A DNA stretch of 13,954 nucleotides. Origin: DASZHC01 sp035938215. GTDB lineage: Bacteria > Verrucomicrobiota > Verrucomicrobiia > Chthoniobacterales > JAFAMB01. Below, piece by piece: positions 1 through 11,613 of the stretch. The notes beneath the pieces were generated by a model, which saw only the letters and a list, made by a program, of their open reading frames with translations, made no database searches and was not told where the DNA came from. The DNA is taken from the NCBI GenBank assembly GCA_035938215.1, contig DASZHC010000258.1:1-13954 (forward strand), read 5' to 3'. The translations under genes and the position numbers were made by a program. Position 1 is the first letter of the stretch; every line of letters starts with the position of its first letter.

Positions 1-1
1 T

Positions 2-34
2 TCCTCGTCGGGATTCGCGGCTGCGGATTCTTAA
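2..34 (+). CDS. Possible C-terminal tail of ribosomal protein L10 (rplJ), partial
   Basis: An open frame enters from the left edge and ends at TAA 32-34, reading SSSGFAAADS. In nearly all bacteria the gene directly upstream of rplL is rplJ, and the 45-bp gap to rplL fits that arrangement. Some L10 proteins end in a low-complexity Ala/Ser tail like this one. Ten residues cannot identify a family, so the call rests almost wholly on position. Confidence 0.4.
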   Translation, partial: SSSGFAAADS

Positions 35-79
35 ATGCTTTGAGGCTTCGGAGCGCGACGATACCGAAAGAGACAGAAA

Positions 80-469
80 ATGGCAGATACAAATCAAATC
101 GTTGAACAACTCAGCGGTCTTACAGTGCTTGAAATCGCTGATTTGGTGAAAAAGCTTGAAGAGAGATGGGGCGTAAGCGCGGCTGCGCCTGCGGCTGTCG
201 CTGCGGCCCCCGGTGTCGGCGCCGGTGCGGCGGCCGCACCTGTGGTCGAGGAGAAGACCGCTTTTGACGTGATCCTCAAGGAGATTGGACCGAATAAGAT
301 TGCCGTGATCAAAGAAGTGCGGGCTGCGGTTTCCGGCCTCGGCCTGGCCGAGGCCAAGGCGCTGGTTGAAAGCGCTCCGAAGCCTGTGAAGGAAGGGGTG
401 CCGAAGCAGGAAGCCGAAGAGATTAAGAAGAAGATCGAAGCGGCGGGTGCGAAGGTCGAGATCCAGTAG
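80..469 (+). CDS. rplL: 50S ribosomal protein L7/L12 (bL12)
   Basis: This is the multicopy stalk protein of the large ribosomal subunit. It binds L10 through its N-terminus and recruits translational GTPases through its C-terminal domain. The 129-residue length is normal for the family. Residues 1-32 form the helical dimerisation domain. Residues 33-56 are an Ala/Pro/Gly/Val hinge. Residues 57-129 are the factor-binding domain, with the family pattern EKTAFDVILKEIG, then KIAVIKEVR, GLGLAEAKALVESAPKPVKEG and a C-terminal GAKVEIQ. The ATG at 80 is chosen because MADTNQIVEQLSGLTV matches the usual L12 beginning. A GA-rich stretch (66-74) lies upstream, with no classical strong Shine-Dalgarno sequence. 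It is followed by an unusually long gap before rpoB. Confidence 0.98.
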   Translation: MADTNQIVEQLSGLTVLEIADLVKKLEERWGVSAAAPAAVAAAPGVGAGAAAAPVVEEKTAFDVILKEIGPNKIAVIKEVRAAVSGLGLAEAKALVESAPKPVKEGVPKQEAEEIKKKIEAAGAKVEIQ

Positions 470-560
470 GCTTTAGCGGTTATTTTGGTAATCAAAACGT
501 CCAGGTTTTTTGGCTGTGAGAACTTCACCTCTCGGCATGCTGCTTGGCACGCAGCTTGCC
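470..560 (+). other. Spacer after rplL with a weak hairpin
   Basis: There is no gene here. A 5-bp GCTGC/GCAGC hairpin (539-543 with 551-555) sits just before the large palindrome and has no T-tract, so it is not a convincing terminator. It may simply be the flank of the repeat element that starts at 561. Confidence 0.4.
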
Positions 561-837
561 TAGTGCACCGTCTCCTAAATCCCTTGGGCTTCGTTGCGTT
601 CAAAATGGGCCGCCGGCAAGGCGCGAGGAGGGCGCATATCTAAGGCGATACGTAACCGACGAGCAACGCAGCCGCCGACCCATTTTCAACGCAACCCTCT
701 GGGCCGCGGCCGGTTGGCTGTTTTTCGCGTTGCTCGCTCGGCCCGTATCGATCCAGATATGGGCGCTTCGCTCGCGCCTTGAAAAACAGCCAACCGACCT
801 GCGGCGAAGCCCAAGGGATTTAGGAGACGGTGCACTA
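561..837. repeat. 277-bp compound palindromic element between rplL and rpoB
   Basis: The outer arms 561-593 and 805-837 are perfect 33-bp inverted repeats, starting TAGTGCACCGTCTCC and ending GGAGACGGTGCACTA. Inside lie two further hairpin units. Unit A (594-694) has 24-nt stems at 594-617 and 671-694, with 21 of 24 positions paired. Unit B (711-796) has a perfect 16-bp stem (711-726 with 781-796). The cores enclosed by the two stems (618-669, and the reverse complement of 727-780) are clearly similar, both starting AAGGCGCGAG and ending GAGCAACGC. The element is therefore two inverted copies of one repeat unit inside a larger terminal inverted repeat. It has no transposase frame. It could be a non-autonomous MITE-like or REP/BIME-like element, or a strongly folded RNA in the rplL-rpoB transcript. 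No flanking target-site duplication is evident. Confidence 0.85.
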
Positions 838-858
838 AGTGAAAGCTTTTGCGGCCGG

Positions 859-980
859 CGAACTGCAATGTGTGAAAGCAGTTCGAATGCGTTTCGCGCC
901 GGGCGCGAGAGATGGGGCAGAACTTTTTGGGTGGGGTTACTACTTGGCGAAATTCAGTTGCAGAAGCGTTTTTTAACGCT
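859..980 (+). promoter_or_regulatory. Row of small hairpins upstream of rpoB (possible leader structure)
   Basis: Three hairpins follow one another in the gene-free gap. The first is an 8-bp perfect stem CGAACTGC/GCAGTTCG (859-866 with 878-885). The second is a GC-rich 6-bp stem TCGCGC/GCGCGA with a 3-nt loop (894-899 with 903-908). The third is AGCGTT/AACGCT with a TTTT loop (965-970 with 975-980). If transcription from the ribosomal-protein genes reads through into rpoB, these could act as processing or attenuation structures, as is known for the rplL-rpoB gap of E. coli. The function here is inferred. The rest of 838-1060 shows nothing else recognisable. Confidence 0.35.
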
Positions 981-1071
981 AGAGTAAAGTCTCGTTAACC
1001 GCGGGAATTACGAGATATCGCTCGCAAGTTACAAAAAGAAATAATCTGGCAGCTCCATCGACCCCGGGCAT

Positions 1072-1100
1072 TTGACAAGCCGGGGGGTTGGGGCTATCTC
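1072..1100 (+). promoter_or_regulatory. Candidate sigma-70-type promoter for rpoBC
   Basis: A perfect TTGACA (1072-1077) is followed after exactly 17 bp by TATCTC (1095-1100), which matches only the first three bases of the TATAAT consensus. Initiation would fall near 1107 and give a leader of about 87 nt before the rpoB ATG. The -35 box lies in the loop of a CCCCGG/CCGGGG inverted repeat (1062-1067 with 1080-1085), which may be an operator or chance. The position suggests rpoBC can be transcribed independently of rplL. The weak -10 keeps confidence moderate. Confidence 0.5.
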
Positions 1101-1193
1101 TGTTGCCCTTTGTTGTCGAGACCTACTCCGAAACGGTAGTTCCGCGGTGCGGCAGCAAAATATTGTCCGTTCGGCTAGAAAACACGATACCGT

Positions 1194-4100
1194 ATGTCAG
1201 AGCGCATTTTCTTCGGAAAGATTAAGGAAGCGATTGAGCCACCTAATCTGATTGAGGTCCAGCTCAATTCTTATGTGGAATTCCTTCAGAAAGATGTTCC
1301 ACCGAGCAGACGAAAGAATGTCGGATTGCAGGCTGTCTTTCGCGAAGTATTTCCCATCCAAAGCTACGACGATAAGGTCGTACTAGATTTCGTTAGCTAT
1401 GACATCGGTGAATCGAAGATGTCAGCCCTCGAGTGTCAGAGGGAAGGACAGACTTTCAGTGCCCCGCTTCATGTGACATTTCAACTGCGGGATGACAAGG
1501 GTACCAAGGAAGAGAAGGTCTATATGGGCGAAATTCCGCTCATGACTCCGCAGGGTACATTCGTCATCAACGGTGCGGAGCGGGTCGTTGTAAGCCAGTT
1601 GCATCGTTCTCCGGGTATCGCCTTTGAGTCTTCTGTGCATTTGAACGGCAAGGTTCTCTACAGTTTCCGAATCATCCCTGATAGGGGTTCCTGGCTGGAA
1701 GTCCAATTTGATACGAACGATCTGCTTTACATTTATCTCGATCGCCGCAAACGACGCAGAAAATTCCTGGCGACGACTTTTCTGCGCTCGATTGGTTTTA
1801 GCGGCGACGGCGATATCATCAGGATTTTTTATAATATCGAAAAACTGAGGCTGACGAACGATCTCGAAGAGGAACAACTCAGCACGAGAGTTCTTATAAG
1901 GGACGTTCGTGATGGCGAAATCACGGTTGCACGTGCTTTCGAGCCCCTAACCAAGGCTACGATTCAGCAGATTCTTACGCTTGGCATCAATGAGGTCGAA
2001 GTGGTCGACATCAAAGATGACGACACGATAATCAAATCAATTAAGAAGGATCCCGCTCACGACGAGGAAGAAGCACTCAAGGACATCTACCGGCGGTTGC
2101 GTCCCGGCGATCCTCCAACGGTGGCCAATGCACGGGGTTTGTTGAAGCGGCTATTCTTTGACCCTAAAAAATACGATTTGGGTCGCGTGGGGAGATACAA
2201 GATCAATCAGAAGCTTGGGCTCGAGGTTGACCTGGCTGAGCGCACGCTCACAAAGGAAGATTTTATTGGCGCCATGAAGTATCTCATCACCTTGCGCAAA
2301 GGCGAGGGGATTCTGGATGATATCGATCACCTTGGCAGCAGGCGCGTTCGCACCGTGGGCGAGTTGCTTGCGAATCAGTGCCGCGTAGGCTTGGCGCGAA
2401 CGGAGCGTCTCGTGAAAGAGCGGATGACGCTTTTTGACGTGAACATCGATGGCATGACGCCACAGAAGCTGATCAACCCCAAGGCCCTCAGCGCGGTAAT
2501 CAGGGATTTCTTTGGGCGATCGCAGCTCAGTCAGTTCATGGATCAGACTAATCCGTTGGCGGAATTAACGCACAAGCGCCGGCTGTCAGCTCTAGGTCCA
2601 GGAGGGTTGAGCCGGGACCGAGCCGGATTTGAAGTGCGCGACGTCCATCCCTCTCACTACGGGCGTATCTGTCCGATTGAAACGCCTGAAGGTCCGAACA
2701 TCGGCCTAATCAGCTCGATGAGCACCTTTTCGCGGATCAACGAATTTGGCTTTATAGAAACGCCGTACCGGCGGGTAGAAAGCGGTCGGGTGACCACACA
2801 GATCGATTATCTCACTGCGGACCGCGAGGAAAACTACCTTGTTGCACAGGCCAACGCTCCTATCGACGACGAGGGAAACTTTACGGACGAGAAAGTTTCC
2901 TGCCGTTACCGAGGTGACTTTCTTGAAGTGGAACCGGGGAAGATCCACTACATGGATATTTCGCCGAAGCAGTTGGTCTCAGTTGCTGCCGGACTAATTC
3001 CGTTTCTGGAGCACGATGATGCGAACCGCGCTTTGATGGGATCGAACATGCAGCGGCAGGGCGTGCCTCTGATCCGGTCCGAATCGCCGCTTGTCGGAAC
3101 CGGACTTGAAGGAAAAGTCGCGCGCGACTCGAAAGCGGTCATTGTTGCTGAGGCGGACGGAATCGTGACCTCTGTGATTGCGGATCAAATCGTTGTCAGC
3201 AAAGACGGAAAATCGCACGAGCCGAAAAAGAAGCTTGTTAGCCGACCGGACGAAGGGCTGCACGTTTACGAGTTGCGCAAGTTCATGCGCTCGAACGCGG
3301 GTACCTGCATCAATCAGAAGCCGATTGTTCGGAAGGGTGAAAGGGTCAAGGCGGGACAGGTCATCGCGGACGGGCCGAACACGGAAGCTGGAGAGTTGGC
3401 GCTGGGTCGCAACGTGCTGGTCGCTTTCATGCCGTGGAACGGCTACAACTTCGAAGACGCAATTTTAATCTCTGAAAAGGTAGTTAAGGAAGACATCTAC
3501 ACCTCGATTCACATCGATGAGTTCGAGATTGGCGCAAGGGATACAAAGCTGGGTCCGGAAGAAATCACGCGTGATATTCCGAATGTCAGTGAAGAAGCGC
3601 TAAGAAATCTGGGACCGGATGGCGTGATTCGTGTGGGTGCGGAAGTCAAGCCCGGTGATATTCTGGTCGGAAAGATCACTCCCAAGAGTGAAACCGAACT
3701 GGCTCCGGAAGAGCGTTTGCTGCGAGCAATATTCGGAGAGAAAGCCGCCGACGTGAAGGATACGTCGCTCACGGTCCCTTCGGGCACTTACGGGATCGTC
3801 ATGGATGTTAAGGTTTCTTCGCGCAAGGAAGTAGCGAAACAGAAACTGACTCCTGCCGAAACAAAGCGTCAGGCGAAGCAAATTGGTGAGGACTACAAGA
3901 AGAAGAAGGATGAGCTGCACGAAGAGCTGACGGAAGCATTGTCAAACATTCTTTTGGGAGAAAAAATTCCGCTCGATGTGGTTAATGCCGAAACGGGGGA
4001 GATCATCATTCCTGCGAATCGAAAGATCACCAAAACGCTGCTCCGCAAGCTCGCCGGCGTATATGATCACGTTGACATCGATCCGAGCCCGATTCGCAAC

Positions 4101-5012
4101 AAGATTCGGGAGATCATCAGTTCATTTGAACATAAATTCGCTGAGCTTGACCTGGAGAAGGAGCGCTCGCTCGACAGAATCGAGAGTGGTGATGATATCG
4201 ATCCGGGAATCATCAAGCAGGTGAAGGTTTACATCGCCAGCAAGCGCAAATTGAGCGTTGGCGACAAGATGGCAGGACGTCATGGAAATAAGGGTGTTGT
4301 GGCGAAGATCGTGCCGGAAGAAGACATGCCGTTTTTGCATGACGGTACTCCGGTCGAAATTGTGTTGAACCCTCTTGGGGTTCCGAGCCGGATGAACGTT
4401 GGCCAAGTGTTGGAAACCCACCTGGGGGTGGCTGCCAAGGCCCTTGGTTTCAAGGTTGCAACGCCGGTCTTTGACGGGATCGAAGAACCGGAAATCCGAA
4501 AGTATCTGACGGACGCAAAGAAGGTGGACGGCTTTACGTGGGTGACAGAAAGCGGCAAGTCGACATTGTACGATGGCCGCACGGGTGATGCGTTCGATCA
4601 GAACGTCGTCGTCGGATACATCTATATGCTAAAGCTGGGCCACCTTGTGGCTGACAAGATTCACGCCCGCGCGGTCGGACCATATTCGCTTGTTACGCAG
4701 CAGCCGCTGGGCGGCAAGGCTCAATATGGAGGCCAGCGTTTCGGGGAGATGGAGGTCTGGGCGCTTGAAGCCTATGGGGCGGCGTATACGTTGCAGGAAC
4801 TGTTGACTGTCAAGTCGGACGACGTCCAAGGGCGAACCCGAATTTACGAATCTATTGTAAAAGGCGATAACTCGCTCGAGGCCGGAACCCCTGAGTCATT
4901 CAATGTTTTGATTAAGGAAATGCAGAGTCTGGGATTGGATGTCAAGGTTGGGGGGCGCGCCCAGGTATTTGGCGATTCTGCTCTGGATGTAGCGCCGGCT
5001 GCAGCTGGATGA
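1194..5012 (+). CDS. rpoB: DNA-directed RNA polymerase subunit beta
   Basis: This is the second-largest RNA polymerase core subunit. It forms one wall of the active-site cleft and binds nascent RNA and rifamycins. At 1272 residues it is somewhat shorter than the 1342 of E. coli. The N-terminal protrusion begins FGKIKEAIEPPNLIEVQ. The fork/rifampicin region (about residues 439-470) reads FFGRSQLSQFMDQTNPLAE and then THKRRLSALGPGGL. It keeps Asp450, His460 and Ser465, which correspond to E. coli D516, H526 and S531. The conserved PIETPEGPNIGLI follows. Catalytic-centre lysines lie in KLSVGDKMAGRHGNKG (Lys1025, Lys1033). The C-terminal clamp segment has GGKAQYGGQRFGEMEVWALE. The ATG at 1194 gives the standard family N-terminus but has no visible Shine-Dalgarno sequence. 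It lies 165 bp upstream of rpoC and is surely cotranscribed with it. Confidence 0.99.
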   Translation: MSERIFFGKIKEAIEPPNLIEVQLNSYVEFLQKDVPPSRRKNVGLQAVFREVFPIQSYDDKVVLDFVSYDIGESKMSALECQREGQTFSAPLHVTFQLRDDKGTKEEKVYMGEIPLMTPQGTFVINGAERVVVSQLHRSPGIAFESSVHLNGKVLYSFRIIPDRGSWLEVQFDTNDLLYIYLDRRKRRRKFLATTFLRSIGFSGDGDIIRIFYNIEKLRLTNDLEEEQLSTRVLIRDVRDGEITVARAFEPLTKATIQQILTLGINEVEVVDIKDDDTIIKSIKKDPAHDEEEALKDIYRRLRPGDPPTVANARGLLKRLFFDPKKYDLGRVGRYKINQKLGLEVDLAERTLTKEDFIGAMKYLITLRKGEGILDDIDHLGSRRVRTVGELLANQCRVGLARTERLVKERMTLFDVNIDGMTPQKLINPKALSAVIRDFFGRSQLSQFMDQTNPLAELTHKRRLSALGPGGLSRDRAGFEVRDVHPSHYGRICPIETPEGPNIGLISSMSTFSRINEFGFIETPYRRVESGRVTTQIDYLTADREENYLVAQANAPIDDEGNFTDEKVSCRYRGDFLEVEPGKIHYMDISPKQLVSVAAGLIPFLEHDDANRALMGSNMQRQGVPLIRSESPLVGTGLEGKVARDSKAVIVAEADGIVTSVIADQIVVSKDGKSHEPKKKLVSRPDEGLHVYELRKFMRSNAGTCINQKPIVRKGERVKAGQVIADGPNTEAGELALGRNVLVAFMPWNGYNFEDAILISEKVVKEDIYTSIHIDEFEIGARDTKLGPEEITRDIPNVSEEALRNLGPDGVIRVGAEVKPGDILVGKITPKSETELAPEERLLRAIFGEKAADVKDTSLTVPSGTYGIVMDVKVSSRKEVAKQKLTPAETKRQAKQIGEDYKKKKDELHEELTEALSNILLGEKIPLDVVNAETGEIIIPANRKITKTLLRKLAGVYDHVDIDPSPIRNKIREIISSFEHKFAELDLEKERSLDRIESGDDIDPGIIKQVKVYIASKRKLSVGDKMAGRHGNKGVVAKIVPEEDMPFLHDGTPVEIVLNPLGVPSRMNVGQVLETHLGVAAKALGFKVATPVFDGIEEPEIRKYLTDAKKVDGFTWVTESGKSTLYDGRTGDAFDQNVVVGYIYMLKLGHLVADKIHARAVGPYSLVTQQPLGGKAQYGGQRFGEMEVWALEAYGAAYTLQELLTVKSDDVQGRTRIYESIVKGDNSLEAGTPESFNVLIKEMQSLGLDVKVGGRAQVFGDSALDVAPAAAG

Positions 5013-5177
5013 GGCGGGCATGAAGATTTGCGAGAGCCCCGTCAGCTTGGATAAACTGATCCGGAGCTACGGGTGGAACCTTCGGATCCCCGTCAGAGAA
5101 GCGGCTCCCAAAAACAGTCTAAACCAATTTTTTAAGATCACCGAACACAAAACCTGGGCAGGCAAGCCGGGGTTACT
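5013..5177 (+). other. rpoB-rpoC spacer
   Basis: This 165-bp spacer has no gene. It contains a 6-bp inverted repeat GATCCG/CGGATC (5058-5063 with 5083-5088) and a direct repeat CCCCGTCAG (5037-5045 and 5088-5096). No T-tract follows the inverted repeat, so it does not look like a terminator and cotranscription of rpoB and rpoC is expected. A GGGG run at 5170-5173 is the only weak ribosome-binding candidate before rpoC. Confidence 0.45.
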
Positions 5178-9287
<4,110 letters not shown>

Positions 9288-9311
9288 CCCGCAAAAAAAT
9301 CAGTTGAAAGC

Positions 9312-9349
9312 CGCCGCGACGAAGACGCTGTCTTATCGACGGCGTTTTT
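9312..9349 (+). terminator. Intrinsic terminator after rpoC
   Basis: The outer stem is CGCCGCGA (9312-9319) paired with TCG-A-CGGCG (9336-9344), with one bulged A. An inner stem AAGAC/GTCTT (9322-9326 with 9330-9334) closes a GCT loop. TTTTT follows immediately at 9345-9349. This is a classic stem plus U-tract 24 bp after the rpoC stop. It should end the rpoBC transcript and separate it from the adenosyltransferase gene. Confidence 0.8.
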
Positions 9350-9388
9350 CGGGTGGGAGCCACAGGCATAGGACCAGTTAGGCTCATT

Positions 9389-9994
9389 ATGTCGATCGCC
9401 ACTAAAACCGGAGATGCCGGGGAGACGGCACTGATGTATGGCAAACGGGTGCCAAAAACTCACAGACGCGTCGAAGCTTACGGGACTGTCGATGAGTTGA
9501 ATTCGGCGCTTGGAATGGCTCGCGCAGTGGCGGCCGAGAGGCTGGTTCAAGAAGTCACGTTGTCGGTCCAGAAAGAACTCGTGATCTTGATGGGGGAACT
9601 CGCGGTCACCGATGAAGACCGCGACCGTTATTTGAAAGATGGTTACGACGTGGTGAGTGAAACGATGGTAGATCGACTCACGGAAGTCGTGAACAATCTG
9701 GAAAAGAACCATCACATCACCTTCAAGCATTGGGCAACCCCTGGCAATAACCTCTCGTCGGCAGCTCTCGACGTTGCGCGCACGACTTGTCGCCGGGCTG
9801 AGCGCCGGGTTGTCGCCCTGGCAGACACGACGGACTATGTGAATCCGGAGACGATTCGCTACTTAAATCGGCTTTCGGATGTCCTGTGGCTATTCGCTCG
9901 ATTTGTCGAATCCGGACCGGCAGCCGGCCACAGCTCTGAGCTGGATTCCGATTTACAAAAACCCACTTGCGTGACTATAGACCCTGCACCATAG
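9389..9994 (+). CDS. ATP:cob(I)alamin adenosyltransferase, PduO type
   Basis: This enzyme transfers the adenosyl group of ATP to cob(I)alamin, making coenzyme B12 in the cytoplasm. The N-terminal ATP-binding motif is TKTGDAGET (residues 5-13), followed by KRVPKTHRRVEAYGTVDELN (19-38). The helix ARTTCRRAER is at 130-139 and YLNRLSD at 158-164. All are signatures of the trimeric PduO/MMAB-type family rather than the CobA type. An upstream GTG at 9353 is in frame, but the ATG at 9389 gives the expected family start (M-x-I-x-TKTGD) and a typical 201-residue length. That also frees the 5' leader after the rpoC terminator. The last 25 or so residues are a poorly conserved tail. Its place between rpoC and rpsB is unusual; no other cobalamin gene is in the window, so its role is probably salvage or cofactor maintenance. 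Confidence 0.93.
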   Translation: MSIATKTGDAGETALMYGKRVPKTHRRVEAYGTVDELNSALGMARAVAAERLVQEVTLSVQKELVILMGELAVTDEDRDRYLKDGYDVVSETMVDRLTEVVNNLEKNHHITFKHWATPGNNLSSAALDVARTTCRRAERRVVALADTTDYVNPETIRYLNRLSDVLWLFARFVESGPAAGHSSELDSDLQKPTCVTIDPAP

Positions 9995-10053
9995 TTTTCG
10001 GCTCTACACGCTAATTAAGATTTGGAACGACGCCGGCGGTTTAAGAACTAAAT

Positions 10054-10782
10054 ATGTCTTCAATGGAATTAATGACCGAACTCCTCGAGGCGGGAGTTCA
10101 CTTCGGCCACCAGACGAAGCGATGGAATCCGAAAATGAAGCCGTTCATTTTCGAGCAAAGGAATTCCATCTATATTATAAACCTTTCTGAAACGGTTAAA
10201 CAGCTGCAGAGCGCTACGGATTTTCTGGCGAATGTCGCTCGGCAAGGTGGTAAGGTACTTTTCATCGGCTGCAAGAAGCAGGCCCAGGAGGCGGTTAAGG
10301 AAGCTGCGTTGGCGTGTGGCCAGTTTTACGTTAATCAGCGTTGGCTTGGCGGGACGCTTACGAACCTTGCGACAATTCGAAAAAGTGTCGGCCGTCTCAC
10401 TTATCTCGAACAGATCGAGCAGTCGCCCGAATACTCTAAGATGGGCAAGCAAGAGCTTTCGGCGTTGCGTCGTGAAGCCGAAAAGCTTCGTCGCAACCTA
10501 GAGGGAATTCGTACGATGGACCGTCTTCCTGACGCAATGGTTGTCATCGATACGTCGCGCGAATCCATCGCTGTAGCCGAAGCTCGGCGATTGAAGATTC
10601 AAACGGTCGCGATCGTTGATACCAATGCGGACCCGGACCAGGTCAGCTATCCGATCGCAGGGAATGATGATGCGATCCGAGCGATCCGCGTGATTCTTCA
10701 GAAATTAGTCGATGCGATTTACACGGCTTCGCACGAAGCCGACAGGCAAGAAGCAGCGAATTTGGAGGCCGTTGCCGAGTAG
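10054..10782 (+). CDS. rpsB: 30S ribosomal protein S2 (uS2)
   Basis: This small-subunit protein binds 16S rRNA at the back of the 30S head and is needed for S1 attachment. At 242 residues it has normal family length. The conserved start is LLEAGVHFGHQTKRWNPKMK (from about residue 10), with PFIFEQRNSIYIINL next. The middle has VLFIGCKKQAQEAV and QRWLGGTLTN. The C-terminal half has RLPDAMVVIDTSRE and VAIVDTNADPDQVSYPIAGNDDA. The ATG at 10054 fits the family start and has no clear Shine-Dalgarno sequence. It lies 59 bp after the adenosyltransferase and 149 bp before tsf. The rpsB-tsf pairing is near universal in bacteria. Confidence 0.98.
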   Translation: MSSMELMTELLEAGVHFGHQTKRWNPKMKPFIFEQRNSIYIINLSETVKQLQSATDFLANVARQGGKVLFIGCKKQAQEAVKEAALACGQFYVNQRWLGGTLTNLATIRKSVGRLTYLEQIEQSPEYSKMGKQELSALRREAEKLRRNLEGIRTMDRLPDAMVVIDTSRESIAVAEARRLKIQTVAIVDTNADPDQVSYPIAGNDDAIRAIRVILQKLVDAIYTASHEADRQEAANLEAVAE

Positions 10783-10931
10783 GTTAAATCTAAATTCCGA
10801 AGTTTAAAAGGTCGTCTCTCGTGCTCGTCGTCGCCCTTCGTCCTCGAGAGAATCCCTCAGTCTCAGGTCAAACGAACTAGCCGGTATTTGCCTGGAAGGG
10901 CGGATGCAGAAAAGCAACCTTCCGTTTCTAT
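10783..10931 (+). other. rpsB-tsf spacer with an inverted repeat
   Basis: This 149-bp spacer contains a 7-bp perfect inverted repeat TCTCTCG/CGAGAGA (10815-10821 with 10845-10851) around a 23-nt pyrimidine-rich loop. There is no T-run after it. In many bacteria an attenuating hairpin between rpsB and tsf tunes the S2 to Ts ratio, and this could serve the same purpose here. That role is inferred. Confidence 0.4.
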
Positions 10932-11561
10932 ATGGCTGAAGTTAGTCCAACGCTTGTCAAACAATTACGCGAAAGAACCAATGCCGGGATGATGGATTGC
11001 AAAATGGCATTAGTAGAATCGGGCGGCGACCTGGAGAAGGCCGAAGCGATTTTAAGAAAGAAAGGGATTGCCGGCGCTTCGAAAAAGTCTGTTCGCACGG
11101 CAAAAGAGGGCATTGTTGGCTCCTACATTCATCTCCACGGAAAGGTTGGTGTGCTCGTGGAGGTAAATTGCGAGACCGATTTTGTGGCGAAGAACAGCAC
11201 TTTCCGCGAGCTTGTGAAAGATATTACCCTGCATATCGCAGCGGCACATCCTCTCTATGTAAGTCGCGATCAAGTTCCTCAGGAATCCATCGAACGGGAA
11301 CGCGATATCTTCCGAGCGCAGGTCAAGGGCAAACCAGAGCCGGTCATCAACAAAATTGTCGAGGGGAAACTCGAAAAATACTTCGCTACGGTTTGTCTTC
11401 TGGATCAGGCGTTTATCAAAAATCCTGACCAAACGATTCGCGAACTTGTTTCTTCAAAGATAGCGGAGCTTGGCGAGAACATTGTCGTGCGACGATTCGC
11501 GCGCTACGCAGTTGGCGAAGATGTCGCCGTAGAACGAACGCTCCCGCCGAAGAGGCTGTGA
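10932..11561 (+). CDS. tsf: Elongation factor Ts
   Basis: This is the guanine-nucleotide exchange factor for EF-Tu. The N-terminal UBA-like domain holds RTNAGMMDCKMAL at residues 15-27. The core holds the exchange motif TDFVA at 82-86, where Asp83 and Phe84 disturb the magnesium site of EF-Tu. At 209 residues it is the short form, well below the 283 of E. coli, and lacks much of the second core subdomain and the coiled coil. Short forms occur in several phyla, so this is not truncation. The ATG at 10932 gives the family start and no Shine-Dalgarno sequence is visible. The C-terminus ends KIAELGENIVVRRFARYAVG plus a short tail. pyrH, a frequent next gene, is not downstream. Confidence 0.97.
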   Translation: MAEVSPTLVKQLRERTNAGMMDCKMALVESGGDLEKAEAILRKKGIAGASKKSVRTAKEGIVGSYIHLHGKVGVLVEVNCETDFVAKNSTFRELVKDITLHIAAAHPLYVSRDQVPQESIERERDIFRAQVKGKPEPVINKIVEGKLEKYFATVCLLDQAFIKNPDQTIRELVSSKIAELGENIVVRRFARYAVGEDVAVERTLPPKRL

Positions 11562-11567
11562 CCGCCT

Positions 11568-11613
11568 AGCCTGGAAATTTCACGAGCCAAAGCGCTCGCG
11601 AAATTTCCAGGCT
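11568..11613 (+). terminator. Long hairpin after tsf (terminator-like, no U-tract)
   Basis: A 14-bp perfect stem AGCCTGGAAATTTC/GAAATTTCCAGGCT (11568-11581 with 11600-11613) continues through one mismatch into a 5-bp stem CGAGC/GCTCG (11583-11587 with 11594-11598). It starts 7 bp after the tsf stop. No T-run follows, so it may stop or protect the rpsB-tsf mRNA 3' end, or be a small interspersed palindrome. A second hairpin, GAGCCGCT/AGCGGCTC (11617-11624 with 11630-11637), follows at once. Confidence 0.6.

Noticed and set aside
94..603. 169-codon - strand frame over rplL
   Set aside because: It is the antisense of the Ala-rich rplL gene and has no protein-like motifs.
561..837. CRISPR array or tRNA cluster in the rplL-rpoB gap
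   Set aside because: The repeats are inverted, not direct with regular spacers, and no cloverleaf with conserved T-loop bases is seen.
544..987. 147-codon open frame between rplL and rpoB
   Set aside because: It runs straight through the 277-bp palindrome, so its sequence is dictated by the repeat. It has no family resemblance.
9967..9995. TTGCGT ... CATAGT as a promoter for rpsB
   Set aside because: The spacing is 17 bp but only half the bases of each box match, and it overlaps the end of the adenosyltransferase gene.
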